Positions 9,001 through 15,949 of a stretch of 64,000 bases of DNA are shown here, piece after piece. The notes below the pieces were generated by a model that was not told the origin of the DNA, ran no database searches, and was given only the letters and a program-made list of their open reading frames with translations. Location: assembly GCF_025397915.1 (NCBI RefSeq), contig NZ_JALIDZ010000003.1, positions 1 through 64,000 of the forward strand, written 5' to 3'. Position numbers and translations under genes: made by a program. How positions within the stretch are numbered: position 1 is the stretch's first letter; every line of letters begins with the position of its first letter. Source of the stretch: Microbaculum marinisediminis (GTDB lineage Bacteria > Pseudomonadota > Alphaproteobacteria > Rhizobiales > Tepidamorphaceae).

Positions 9001-11469
9001 GTCCCGCTTGTCGAGGATTCACCCAAGCTGCCGCGTCGTCTCGACCTGGCCTTCGACAACGGATTCGGCGGCTTTACCGCAGACGGCAGGGAGTATGTAA
9101 TCCATCTCGAGCCGGGAGAGACGACGCCGGCGCCGTGGTCCAACGTGCTCGCGAACGAACGGTTCGGTACGATCATCACCGAATCCGGCGGTGGATTCAC
9201 ATGGGCTCTCAATAGCGGCGAGAATCGGCTGACGCCGTGGACCAACGATCCTGTAGCTGATCCACCGGTAGAGGCACTCTATCTCAGGGATGAGGAGACG
9301 GCCGAGATCTGGACACCTACACCTGGTCCAGCCGGGGACGGGGCGGCCTGTGAAATCCGACATGGCGCCGGCTATACCGTCTGGCAGCACGTGAGCCACC
9401 GGCTCGAGCAGAAACTCCTTGTCTTCGTGCCGCCGGACGATCCGGTGAAGATTGCACGCCTCACGCTACACAATCTGGAATCCCGCCCACGGCGGATTAC
9501 CGCCACGTACTATGCCGAATGGTTGCTGGGAGCGCTCACGAGCGCCCGGCCGTTCGTAGTCTGCGAATATGATGCAGCACGTCATGCCCTGCTGGCTCGC
9601 AATCCCTGGAATCCCGACTTCGCCGAGCGCGTTGCGTTTCTGACATCGAACCATCCACCTCACAGCCTCACAACGGACCGGCAGGATTTCCTCGGTCGCG
9701 AAGGAGCCATGGGCGCACCGGAAGGTCTCATGCGCTGGGACCTCGGCGGTCGCGTCGAAGCAGGTGCGGACGCCTGCGCCGCCTTCCAGGTGCATATAGA
9801 CATCGATGCGGGCGCCACGTCGGACATCGTATTCGTGCTCGGCCAGGGGGACAATCGGTCACATACCGATGAACTTGTGCGTCGCTGGCAGGATCTGGGT
9901 CATGTCGACCGCGCCTTCGACGCGTGTAACCATTTCTGGGACGAGCGGCTTGGCGCAGTCCACGTGGAAACGCCTGATTCCGCCTTCAATCTGATGGTGA
10001 ACCGCTGGTTCCTCTATCAAACCCTGGCATCGCGCCTGTTTGCGCGCGCCGGATTCTACCAGGCTGGAGGGGCCATAGGCTTCCGCGACCAGTTGCAAGA
10101 CGTCCTTGCCATACTCCACGCCGACCCGAAGAGGGCGCGGGCCCATATTCTCACAGTCGCTGCGCGGCAGTTCGAAGAAGGCGATGTTCTGCACTGGTGG
10201 CACCCGCCCTACAACCGAGGGGTTCGAACGCGCTGCTCCGACGACCTCTTGTGGTTGCCCTATGTGACGGGGTGTTATGTGGAGGCGACCGGCGATGAGT
10301 CGATCCTGCATGAAACGGTCCCGTTCTTGCGGGCGCCACCCCTCGCACCTGATGAGGAGGATCGTTATGCGCGCTTCGACACGATTTCCGAGCCGCGTCC
10401 GCTCTTCGAGCACTGCGAGCGTGCGCTCGAGCGCGGCCTCACCCCGGGATCGCACGGCCTTCCGCTGATCGGCGCAGGTGACTGGAATGACGGGATGAAC
10501 CGGGTCGGCGCCGCGGGCCGGGGCGAAAGCGTCTGGCTGGCTTGGTTTGCCATTGCCACCATCAGGCAGTTTACCGCCCTGGCTCAGAGGATGAAACGCA
10601 ATGACCTCGCAGAGCACTGGCTGACCCGGATCAGTGAGCTCCAAAAGGCGGTCGCGAAATCCGCGTGGGACGGGAAGTGGTACTTGAGAGCCTTCGACGA
10701 TGACGGACACCCATTGGGTTCGGCCGATTCCGATGAATGCCGAATTGACTCAGTTGCTCAATCCTGGGCGGTGCTGTCGGCCGATCGTGTTTCTGAACGG
10801 GCTCGCACTGCCGTGGATAGCGCCGATCACGAATTGCTGCGCAAGGACGAAAGGCTTATCCGGCTGCTCTGGCCACCCTTCGATGCGACCCCGCACGATC
10901 CGGGATACATCAAGGCCTATCCCCCGGGTATCCGCGAAAACGGTGGTCAATATTCGCACGCCGCCGCCTGGCTAGGACACGCCTTCGCTCGCCTCGGTGA
11001 TGGCGAGCGGGCAATGCAGGTTTTCAATATCCTCAATCCGATCCGTCATGCAATCACCCGCTCCGACGTGGAGCGTTATCGCGTGGAGCCCTACGCTTTG
11101 GCCGCCGATGTGAGCAGTGTTGCTCCCAACATCGGATGCGGGGGCTGGACTTGGTACACCGGAGCAGCAGGCTGGACTTGGCGGCTCGCCGTTGAGGCGA
11201 CACTGGGCCTGCGGCTCCAGGAGGGCCGGCTTATGATCGATCCGTGCCTGCCGAAGGGCTGGGACTTTTTCAAGGTCGAGGTCAAAGGTCCCGCCGGCAA
11301 TCTGGCTGTCCGGTTCGAGGATCCCGATCAGATTGGCAGGGGGCTCGTTGAAATATTTGTTGACGGAGAGGTACATCCGAACGGACCAGTGGCGTTTCCG
11401 ACGGATGGCTCGACTCGTCAGGTCACGGCACGCCTTTGCCGGAAGCCTGCTCAGACTGCGACGTCGTGA
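3001..11469 (+). CDS. ndvB: cyclic beta-1,2-glucan synthase (NdvB/ChvB type)
   Basis: At 2,822 residues this matches the family's very large size. NdvB is an inner-membrane enzyme that primes itself, extends a beta-1,2-glucan from UDP-glucose, trims it with a phosphorylase domain and releases it as a ring. Order: a cytoplasmic N-terminal part; hydrophobic segments around residues 317-375; a GT84 glycosyltransferase with VTVDADT near 530 and a YARRWHRWVRGDW segment near 675; more membrane segments around 735-850; a glycoamylase-like domain (FHIGYNVSSDRIDTSHYDLL, near 1,260); then two sugar-phosphorylase-like sandwich regions and an (alpha/alpha)6 GH94-type domain with GAGDWNDGM near 2,490. The GTG start overlaps the preceding stop, and no strong ribosome-binding site is visible, so translation is probably coupled. 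Osmoadaptation or host interaction are the usual roles. Confidence 0.93.
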   Translation: MNDWEEEIPIDPLAAAAHEIGARHAISKLKPDRIAALSRIDQMSGWLTRARAAAAHPPPEATKAAEWLLDNDYQIQRAIVQIEHDLPPRFYERLARLEGGTDDGLPRIYATAHEFLRASHLQVSLSAAVRFVQAYQESASLTIAELWAFPTMLRLACLEFMACGCQRLFPGLDPPFAPTPHAASCPEFEDTECVARALANLGVIAAIPWKDFFDRTSLVEAVLASDPAGIYSRMAFETRDAYRKAVEEIASAAKRSETEVADCVIGGAGTAGAAPPRDHVGYWLVGDGRRDLERLVEFHASWKAACVRELARQTGPLYAAAIATASLAALLVPAMYLAAAGAGPGAWFIGVGIVLLPASVLGITAVHWIVTLLVPPRVLPKLDFQARIPADCNTAVVVPVIIRAATEVPRLIQRLERHRLANPDPSLRFIILSDHADAPAEHMPGDDEIEGALLDGIRQLNSRYGGSTRQPFHLLHRPRRYNPSEDCWMGWERKRGKLEEFNLLLLGGDGRGFSLHEGDRNALNRIRFVVTVDADTILSPGSVNRLVGTMAHPLNTAQFDERSGRVSAGYTVIQPRVEISPESGNRSLFARLYAGNTAIDIYSRAVSDVYQDLFGSGIFVGKGIYEVGPFQRSFDGRIPENALVSHDLFEGINGRAALASDIVLYEDFPTSYVEYARRWHRWVRGDWQLLPWLGIRVPGPGGERLGNRHSILDRWKIVDNLRRSLVPPALVTLAAAGWLALPGSPWVWTAFTVAAPGAYLFTDLVTGLARGRRRGAARRMLHQLLDHSGRWLLAIVFLAQDAAVAVDAIARTLWRLLVSRRHLLEWVSTAHTAAANDGRNSLTARWFQMWQAPTLSVTLGGAVALAHPSALLPAACLLLPWFVSPEIAAWFSRPRLPRKEELGASDLTYLRRLARRTWLYFETFVGPGDNWLPPDNVQEEPHAAIAHRTSPTNIGMMFLSSLAAWDLGYVSSTDFAARVHNALDSLDRLERHRGHFLNWYDTQRLEPLEPHYVSTVDSGNLAVCLLAMKEGCREALSAPAMRHEQWDGLADTLDLLVEAVKRIPDTETHELLQVRVAAISAHIDSARRDVSATWPILAELRQQAFTDLESIVGRAIALPGPPPEGTLRDIQIWLERARHHLVRMQQDLELLAPWLPLLEAPPPDCKRLAREIGEKVNTSAPMGKIVQRCATARELVAAVAGSGPDTATTQWLIELDAALEQGARSQAELADELLNSARRLETLAFAMDFRMLFDDETRLFHIGYNVSSDRIDTSHYDLLASEARLASFFAIAKGDVPFEHWFFLGRPITRTSDGLTLVSWNGSMFEYLMPALLLRSEPDTLIAESERTAVDAQRRFAEERGVPWGTSESAFASRDSSHHYRYRGFGVPELGLRRGLSLDIVVAPYATALALTAHTKAAVDNLRELDRLGLTGSYGLFEAADFTPERIPAGTRFSPVRAYMAHHQGMMLSALDNVLRGDILVHRFHRDPRVRAVELLLQERVPRELPPEIRALEERDAPLMRRSAIPAPHAWIPAPDATFPQIHTLGNGRLASWISEAGGGGLSWHGHALTRFLPDPTRDACGLWVYVRDETDGAIWSIGRQPTGITADEYHVVFHPHMAELQRRDHGIGQRMEVGVVPGDDLEIRRISVVNESDRRRSLRITSFGEVVLAPPLEDERHPAFSKLFVGSEYLSELDGLLFTRRSRNPGEAPPVLLHRVVADDAGVEVTGFETDRRRFLGRKGSAHEPRAVREGLSGTTGWTLDSVMAIEVRIVLEPQDRRQFAFLTIVAGSRESVLAIAERYATLASLDWALADAASDVAREAQELRIEPARLPELQSLASLLLYRHPALRGRPDAVAENRLGQPRLWGLGISGDLPVLALRVADPKETDLLRALIAGHELWRRRGIHVDLVILRGGASGYVEPLRESLLSLLQEAGSQELLGHRGGIHLVLGDQIGDEDRCLIEATACVILDTSQGTIEHQLTSASVPHSLPPRFEPTRRVPLVEDSPKLPRRLDLAFDNGFGGFTADGREYVIHLEPGETTPAPWSNVLANERFGTIITESGGGFTWALNSGENRLTPWTNDPVADPPVEALYLRDEETAEIWTPTPGPAGDGAACEIRHGAGYTVWQHVSHRLEQKLLVFVPPDDPVKIARLTLHNLESRPRRITATYYAEWLLGALTSARPFVVCEYDAARHALLARNPWNPDFAERVAFLTSNHPPHSLTTDRQDFLGREGAMGAPEGLMRWDLGGRVEAGADACAAFQVHIDIDAGATSDIVFVLGQGDNRSHTDELVRRWQDLGHVDRAFDACNHFWDERLGAVHVETPDSAFNLMVNRWFLYQTLASRLFARAGFYQAGGAIGFRDQLQDVLAILHADPKRARAHILTVAARQFEEGDVLHWWHPPYNRGVRTRCSDDLLWLPYVTGCYVEATGDESILHETVPFLRAPPLAPDEEDRYARFDTISEPRPLFEHCERALERGLTPGSHGLPLIGAGDWNDGMNRVGAAGRGESVWLAWFAIATIRQFTALAQRMKRNDLAEHWLTRISELQKAVAKSAWDGKWYLRAFDDDGHPLGSADSDECRIDSVAQSWAVLSADRVSERARTAVDSADHELLRKDERLIRLLWPPFDATPHDPGYIKAYPPGIRENGGQYSHAAAWLGHAFARLGDGERAMQVFNILNPIRHAITRSDVERYRVEPYALAADVSSVAPNIGCGGWTWYTGAAGWTWRLAVEATLGLRLQEGRLMIDPCLPKGWDFFKVEVKGPAGNLAVRFEDPDQIGRGLVEIFVDGEVHPNGPVAFPTDGSTRQVTARLCRKPAQTATS

Positions 11470-11583
11470 CGGCGGGAACTCTAAACATGAACGCGTCGTT
11501 CGGTGCCGAGCGTAAGAAATCGCGTGGGGGCTGTACGCGTCAGCGCCACGTTAAGCGGATTGAGTGCTTTCATTCATGTCAAC

Positions 11584-11626
11584 GCCGGAGCAAAAATGCG
11601 CCGGTTGGCCGGAGTAAAAATGTGCC
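11584..11626. repeat. IS21 terminal repeats, two 19-base units
   Basis: Units at 11584-11602 and 11608-11626 read GCCGGAG(C/T)AAAAATG(C/T)GCC and differ at only two positions. Repeated transposase-binding units just inside the ends are typical of IS21-family elements. Confidence 0.75.
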
Positions 11627-11632
11627 AGATGA

Positions 11633-11672
11633 CGTCATGCGAAGGGGCCCAATCGGGCCCCTTCGCATGACG
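11633..11672. terminator. perfect 18-base-arm hairpin downstream of istB remnant
   Basis: Arms at 11633-11650 and 11655-11672 are perfectly complementary around a four-base AATC loop. It lies between the istB stop and the IS end, so it probably terminates IS transcription or blocks read-through into the element. No long T-run follows on either strand, so terminator function is inferred. Confidence 0.5.
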
Positions 11673-11692
11673 GCGCGCCGCTGCGTTGTGGA

Positions 11693-11845
11693 TCAGCCTG
11701 CTTCGGGATCCCGTTTTGGCTCGGCAGCCTTGCGGGATTGCGCGAGACGATAACTTTCGCCGTTCATTTCGAGGATGTGGACGTGGTGGGTGAGCCGGTC
11801 GAGGAGCGCGCCAGTGAGCCGCTCGGAGCCGAAGACGCTGGTCCA
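11693..11845 (-). pseudogene. istB: istB (IS21 ATPase) C-terminal fragment
   Basis: Read on the minus strand, the segment encodes about 50 residues ending in Gly-stop. They include FGSERLTGALLDRLTHH and ILEMNGESYRL, the well-conserved C-terminus of the IS21 helper ATPase IstB. The Walker motifs and the rest of the protein are absent. The fragment breaks at the IS3-like terminus. Confidence 0.8.
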
Positions 11846-11846
11846 G

Positions 11847-12170
11847 TGAGCTACTCCCCGATCGTTGGACAGATTTCGGCGTAAATTAAGCTACTCTCTG
11901 CCCCTGCTGGTCGGCTTCGATCTTGGTGGAGTAGACCACGGCGGGCGGCTGTCCGCCATGGGCGGCATGAGGCCGCTGGTGATTGTAGAAGGCGATCCAC
12001 CGACCGACGCCAGCCTTGGCCTGCGTCCCGGTCTCCCGAGCGTGCAGATAGACGCACGCGTACTTCAAGGATCGCCACAGGCGCTCGATGAAGATGTTGT
12101 CGATGCAGCGCCCCTTGCCGTCCATCGAGATCCGGGTGCCGAGCCGTCTCAGCCAGTCGATCCAAGCGAA
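11847..12170 (-). mobile_element. IS3-family element remnant inserted in IS21
   Basis: A terminus starting TGAGCTACTCCCCGATCG, with GTTGGACAG shortly after, begins at 11847 directly against the broken istB. The C-terminal part of an IS3 orfB transposase follows on the minus strand. The other side of the element is lost near 12170, so only one end remains. Confidence 0.7.
11886..12170 (-). pseudogene. IS3-family transposase OrfB, C-terminal fragment
   Basis: The minus-strand translation contains ISMDGKGRCIDNIFIERLW, then RSLKYACVYLH and GRWIAFYNHQRPHAAHGG. These are hallmarks of the rve integrase domain C-terminus of IS3-group transposases, including the last catalytic Glu in IERLW. The DDE residues further upstream and orfA are missing. 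The open frame runs to 12200, but the resemblance fades beyond about 12170. Confidence 0.8.
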
Positions 12171-12211
12171 AACTGCGCAAAATGTGTAAAAACTGTGCAA
12201 TACTAATCCGG

Positions 12212-12257
12212 AACAAAATCAAGGGGTTAAGCTTGCGCTTAACCCCTTGATTTTGTT
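12212..12257. repeat. perfect 21-base inverted repeat beside tRNA scar
   Basis: Arms 12212-12232 and 12237-12257 are fully complementary around a four-base TTGC loop. The right arm continues directly into the tRNA remnant and resembles the flank often found downstream of tRNA genes (CAAAATCAAGGGGTTA). The left arm looks like an inverted copy of that flank. It could act as a bidirectional terminator or be a recombination scar. Confidence 0.6.
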
Positions 12258-12307
12258 GGTTACAGGGTAGGAACTTGAACCTACGACCTTCAGGTTATTA
12301 GCCTGAC
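12257..12307 (-). pseudogene. decayed 3' half of initiator tRNA-Met
   Basis: On the minus strand the segment has an anticodon stem and loop (TCAGG-CTAATAA-CCTGA), a variable region AGGTC, a T arm (GTAGG-TTCAAGTT-CCTAC) and a terminal ACCA. It resembles the 3' half of bacterial tRNA-fMet, but the CAT anticodon has become AAT and the T loop has one extra base. No D arm or 5' acceptor strand is present. It is best read as an old attachment-site remnant, not a working tRNA. Confidence 0.6.
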
Positions 12308-12492
12308 GGTCGCGCCGGAATGATACTGCACTTCCTTCGCATTGTTCTGCTGGACTTCCTGCGCACCGGAAGCATGCATAGGGACAACGGCGGGACCCTA
12401 CGGCGCCGTCGGGAAGCCGCCCGGATCAAGTTCCGGGCTTTGGGTGGTGGAAGCGCTGGTTCGGGATCAGCGCGCTCGACAGGAGCCACCCA

Positions 12493-13188
12493 ATGTCCAC
12501 GAAGACGAAACCCAAACCCCTCTCCGACATGCAACTCGTCATCCTGACTAACGCCGCCGGTCGCAACGACGGCAGCGTCTTGCCCGTGCCCGCCTCTCTG
12601 AAGACAAAAGGCGCCGCGCTGAGCCGGGTGCTCGGGACCCTGCTGAAGTCTGGGCTGATCTCGGAGCGGCGCGCCAAACGGGACGACGAGGTCTGGCGAA
12701 CGGACGACACCACCCGACTGACGCTCGCGATCACGCAAGCAGGCCTCTCGGCAATCGGCCTGGAAGAGCGCGAGACCGACGACACATCTTCCGATACGGC
12801 CGTTCTTGCGAATGGCGAGACCAGCTCGGTGAAGAAGCGGATGCGGTCCAGCAAACCGGCTGTCTCCGACCATCACCGCGGCAAGTCCAAGGAGCCTGGC
12901 AAATCCAGCGAACGTGACCGGTCGCGCCGGGAACAGGATTGTTCCTCGAGCAAATCACAACGGTCGACCAATGCCGCGCAATCGGAACGGCCTGCGAACA
13001 AGACCGCGACGATCACGGCCCTCCTGCAATCGTCGGATGGAGCAACCGTCAGTGACCTGATGGAAGCCACGGGATGGCAGGCCCACTCTGTCCGCGGCTT
13101 CCTGTCCGGTACGCTCAAGAAGAAGCTTGGCTACACTGTCACCAGCGAACGCCAGGACGGTGTACGGCGCTACCGGATCCCGGCCTAG
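12493..13188 (+). CDS. DUF3489 domain protein
   Basis: This 231-residue protein has two winged-helix-like parts joined by a low-complexity, Ser/Lys/Arg-rich linker (residues about 100-165). The N-terminal part (LSDMQLVILTNAAGRNDGSV) and the C-terminal part (KTATITALLQSSDGATVSDL followed by MEATGWQAHSVRGFLSG) match the DUF3489 pattern found in alphaproteobacterial mobile DNA. An AGGAG site precedes the ATG. It is the first gene of a cassette with a DUF2924 protein and a serine recombinase, so DNA binding or control of recombination direction is a reasonable guess. No function is established. Confidence 0.8.
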   Translation: MSTKTKPKPLSDMQLVILTNAAGRNDGSVLPVPASLKTKGAALSRVLGTLLKSGLISERRAKRDDEVWRTDDTTRLTLAITQAGLSAIGLEERETDDTSSDTAVLANGETSSVKKRMRSSKPAVSDHHRGKSKEPGKSSERDRSRREQDCSSSKSQRSTNAAQSERPANKTATITALLQSSDGATVSDLMEATGWQAHSVRGFLSGTLKKKLGYTVTSERQDGVRRYRIPA

Positions 13189-13202
13189 GGCGCGGTGTCC
13201 CG

Positions 13203-13688
13203 ATGGGACCAGACAGACGAAACAACGCAGGCATCGAGATCGGCGACCTCGCCGCTCTCGACCTGCAGTCCCTTCGCGAGCACTGGCGCACCTTGTACGA
13301 GTGTGAACCGCCTGTCCGGATGAGCCGGGAGCTCTTGATCCAGTCCATCGCGTACAGGCTACAGGAACAGAGGTACGGCGGCCTGTCCCGCCAGATGAGA
13401 CTGAAGCTGGCCGAAGCTGGGAAGCTCGGGACAGGCGGCAAGAACCGTGACAAGTCGAAGGCTTCCGTTCGCCGGAAGATCAAACCGGGCACACGCTTCC
13501 TGCGCGAGTGGAAGGGCAGGACCCATGAGGTCACCGCCACAGCCGACGGCCGCTTTGTCTACAGGGGCACATCCTACCGATCGCTGAGCGCGATCGCCCG
13601 GGAGATCACCGGCACACGCTGGTCGGGGCCGGCATTCTTTGGACTCTTCGCGAAAACCAAAGCCGATGGCCAGACGCGGCAAAGATAG
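13203..13688 (+). CDS. DUF2924 domain protein
   Basis: This is a 161-residue basic protein. It contains LAALDLQSLREHWRTLY, then MSRELLIQSIAYRLQEQRYGG, and ends with KIKPGTRFLREWKGRTHEV, RFVYRGTSYRSLSAIAREITG and TRWSGPAFFGL. These are the conserved blocks of DUF2924. ATG 13203 lies 14 bases after the DUF3489 stop. The gene's 3' end overlaps the start of the recombinase by 23 bases, so the three genes are probably one transcript. DUF2924 proteins are repeatedly found next to large serine recombinases; their biochemical role is unknown. Confidence 0.82.
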   Translation: MGPDRRNNAGIEIGDLAALDLQSLREHWRTLYECEPPVRMSRELLIQSIAYRLQEQRYGGLSRQMRLKLAEAGKLGTGGKNRDKSKASVRRKIKPGTRFLREWKGRTHEVTATADGRFVYRGTSYRSLSAIAREITGTRWSGPAFFGLFAKTKADGQTRQR

Positions 13689-15456
13689 CGATCGCCGTTT
13701 CGGCGACGATCCAATGGCGCGGCGCAGGCTTCGCTGCGCCGTCTACACCCGCAAGTCCAGTGATGAAGGTCTGGAGCAGAGCTTCAACTCTCTGCATGCC
13801 CAGCGCGATGCCTGCGAAGCCTATGTCGCAAGCCAGAAGCACGAAGGCTGGATGCTGCTGCCTCAGGCCTATGACGATGGAGCCTACTCGGGCGGCTCAA
13901 TGAACCGACCTGCCCTACAGCGGCTCCTGGACGACATCCGCTCGGGGTTGATCGACATCGTCGTGGTCTACAAGGTCGATCGCCTGACCCGATCGCTCGC
14001 CGACTTCGCCAAGCTGACCGAGCTGTTCGATGCAAATGGCGCGAGCTTCGTGTCGGTCACCCAAGCCTTCAACACTTCGACCTCTATGGGCCGGCTCACC
14101 CTCAATGTGCTGCTGTCCTTCGCCCAGTTCGAGCGGGAGGTCGCCGGCGAGCGCATCCGCGACAAGATCGCGTTGTCGAAGCGGCGTGGCATGTGGATGG
14201 GCGGTCTGCCGCCGCTCGGCTATGACGGCATCGACAAGAAACTGGTCGTCAACGAACCCGAAGCCGACACAGTCCGGCAAATCTTCCACCGCTATCTGAA
14301 GCTTGGCTCCATCGCAGCCCTCAAGCAGCATCTCGATGCATCCGGCGTCGTCTCCAAGCGACGGCGCTTCAGCGACGGCCGGGAGGTCGGCGGTGTCTCG
14401 CTCAGCCGCGGTGCGCTCTACCAGATCCTGCGCAACCGTCTCTATCGTGGTGAGATCGCCTATCGGGGCGAAGTCCATCAGGGCAACCACGAAGCCATCG
14501 TCGACGAAGACCTGTGGTCGCAGGTGCAGGACTTGCTGATCGCCCAAAGCCAGCGCAAGCGCAGTGCGCCACAACATCCCGATGACAACGGCGCCGGCCA
14601 ACGATACCGGGAGCCGGCCCTTCTTGCCGGGCTCGTATTCGATGAACAGGGCAATCGGCTGACGCCGACCTACGCAACAAAGCGCGGGCGCCGGTATCGC
14701 TATTACGTCTCGGCGCCGCTCACGCGCGGTGAACGCAACGCCGATGGCATTCGGGTTCCAGCGCCCGACCTGGAAGCCCTCGTCGCAGAGACGCTCGAGC
14801 GGTACCTGTCTGATGGCTCCTGGGTCTGTGAGCACTTCGGCGCCGGTCTGGATGCCACGCAATTGGAGAGGTTGGTCGCTGCAGCTGGAAACCTCGCGAA
14901 CCGGATCGCTTCACCGGCATCTGAAACCGAAGGGGATGTCGCCAGCCGTTCAGACGAAGGCCTTCGATCTCTGATCGCGCGAGTGATGGTTGGCAAGCAA
15001 CGGCTGGCCCTCGAAGTCGATGAGAAGTGTGTTGTTGAAGCCCTGGAGGAGATCGATCGCGGGCTAGTTCAGGTCGACGTTCGAGAGGAGGCAATCCCAA
15101 TCGAGGTCGAAGCGCATACCCTTCGCTGCGGCAAGCAGACCCGTCTCGTCGTTGGCGATGTCGAGACAGAGCATCGCTCACCGGATCCCAAGCTGGTCAA
15201 ACTAGTTGCCGATGCGCATCGCTGGTTCGACGATCTCCGAACCGGCCGGCGGGCGACCATCGCGGAGATCGCTGCAAACGCAAATCAGCAGGTCTCGCAT
15301 GTGAGCCGGACCATAGGGCTGGCGTTCCTCGCGCCGGATATCGCCAAGATGATCCTGATGGGCAGCCAGCCCATAAGCCTCACGCCGGAGCGACTCAAGG
15401 CCAATCGCCCGCTTCCCCTCGAGTGGAACGAACAGCGCGTCATTCTTCTCCCCTAA
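13666..15456 (+). CDS. large serine recombinase (site-specific integrase)
   Basis: The N-terminal resolvase domain starts RCAVYTRKSSDEGLEQSFNS, with the nucleophilic Ser in YTRKSS, and continues with a helix ending SFAQFEREVAGERIRDKIA. A recombinase domain follows (GGLPPLGYDG to the ALYQILRNRLYRGEI region) and then a zinc-ribbon-like region. About 596 residues is typical for large serine integrases. ATG 13666 was chosen because it lies inside the DUF2924 end and leaves a short basic leader; a TTG at 13639 and an ATG at 13714 are alternatives. It probably mobilised this cassette. No matching attachment-site pair was identified. Confidence 0.88.
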   Translation: MARRGKDSDRRFGDDPMARRRLRCAVYTRKSSDEGLEQSFNSLHAQRDACEAYVASQKHEGWMLLPQAYDDGAYSGGSMNRPALQRLLDDIRSGLIDIVVVYKVDRLTRSLADFAKLTELFDANGASFVSVTQAFNTSTSMGRLTLNVLLSFAQFEREVAGERIRDKIALSKRRGMWMGGLPPLGYDGIDKKLVVNEPEADTVRQIFHRYLKLGSIAALKQHLDASGVVSKRRRFSDGREVGGVSLSRGALYQILRNRLYRGEIAYRGEVHQGNHEAIVDEDLWSQVQDLLIAQSQRKRSAPQHPDDNGAGQRYREPALLAGLVFDEQGNRLTPTYATKRGRRYRYYVSAPLTRGERNADGIRVPAPDLEALVAETLERYLSDGSWVCEHFGAGLDATQLERLVAAAGNLANRIASPASETEGDVASRSDEGLRSLIARVMVGKQRLALEVDEKCVVEALEEIDRGLVQVDVREEAIPIEVEAHTLRCGKQTRLVVGDVETEHRSPDPKLVKLVADAHRWFDDLRTGRRATIAEIAANANQQVSHVSRTIGLAFLAPDIAKMILMGSQPISLTPERLKANRPLPLEWNEQRVILLP

Positions 15457-15763
15457 TCTCCGTCTCGTCGGCAGCGCTGACCGATGCGAATCGCGCCGGC
15501 TAGGATGCATCCTATCGTCCTTTCTTCACTTTTTCGGACGGTTTGTTCGCATTCCGTCCGCACAGCTACCAATCAGGCATGGACTACAATCCGCAGCATG
15601 TCGCGGAAACAGTCCAACGGAGAACGAGGCGGACATTCGAGCTGAAATGGCGTCAAACAGCGCGGAGAGAGAGGCGCGACAGGGGTCTCTTGGTTGGTAA
15701 AGCGCTGAAACGTCGAGACAATTCAGCGTCTTCCAAAAGTGGCCCGCAGTCAGCCCGACTGAG
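15457..15763. other. gap between recombinase and tRNA-Arg
   Basis: I see no convincing gene here. The short open frame starting at 15543 runs through the tRNA and has no recognisable protein signature. This is the likely place for the right-hand attachment site of the recombinase cassette, but no repeat of the tRNA end or of the left boundary was found by eye. Confidence 0.5.
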
Positions 15764-15840
15764 TGGCGTCCCCGGCAGGATTCGAACCTGCGACCCTCAG
15801 ATTAGGAATCTGATGCTCTATCCTGCTGAGCTACGGGGAC
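15764..15840 (-). tRNA. tRNA-Arg(CCT)
   Basis: The minus strand folds as a full cloverleaf of 77 bases. It has an acceptor stem GTCCCCG/CGGGGAC, a D arm with GCTCAGCAGGATAGAGC, an anticodon arm TCAGA-TTCCTAA-TCTGA with anticodon CCT, a T arm GCAGG-TTCGAAT-CCTGC, discriminator G and an encoded CCA. Confidence 0.96.
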
Positions 15841-15949
15841 CCCGGCGGCTGCGGTAACTGTCGGTCAGCCGGACATCGGTTCATACCATGGTCAACCGAC
15901 TCGTGCAGCCTCATATAGTGCGAATGGACACGGAAACGGAGACCGCCCC

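Larger units (their letters stand above)
11577..11845 (-). mobile_element. IS21-family element remnant (3' end)
   Basis: This is the terminal part of an IS21-like element: a TG-ended terminus near 11577, two end repeats, a perfect hairpin, and the last part of istB read on the minus strand. Everything upstream of the IstB C-terminus is missing; the copy stops where an IS3-like terminus begins at 11847. It cannot transpose by itself. Confidence 0.75.

Noticed and set aside
11436-11753. 105-residue open frame across the IS21 end
   Set aside because: It runs through the terminal repeats and hairpin, so it is not a natural gene.
15764-15840. tRNA-Arg as the attachment site of the serine recombinase cassette
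   Set aside because: No partial copy of its 3' end was found near the left cassette border; the scar there resembles tRNA-fMet instead.
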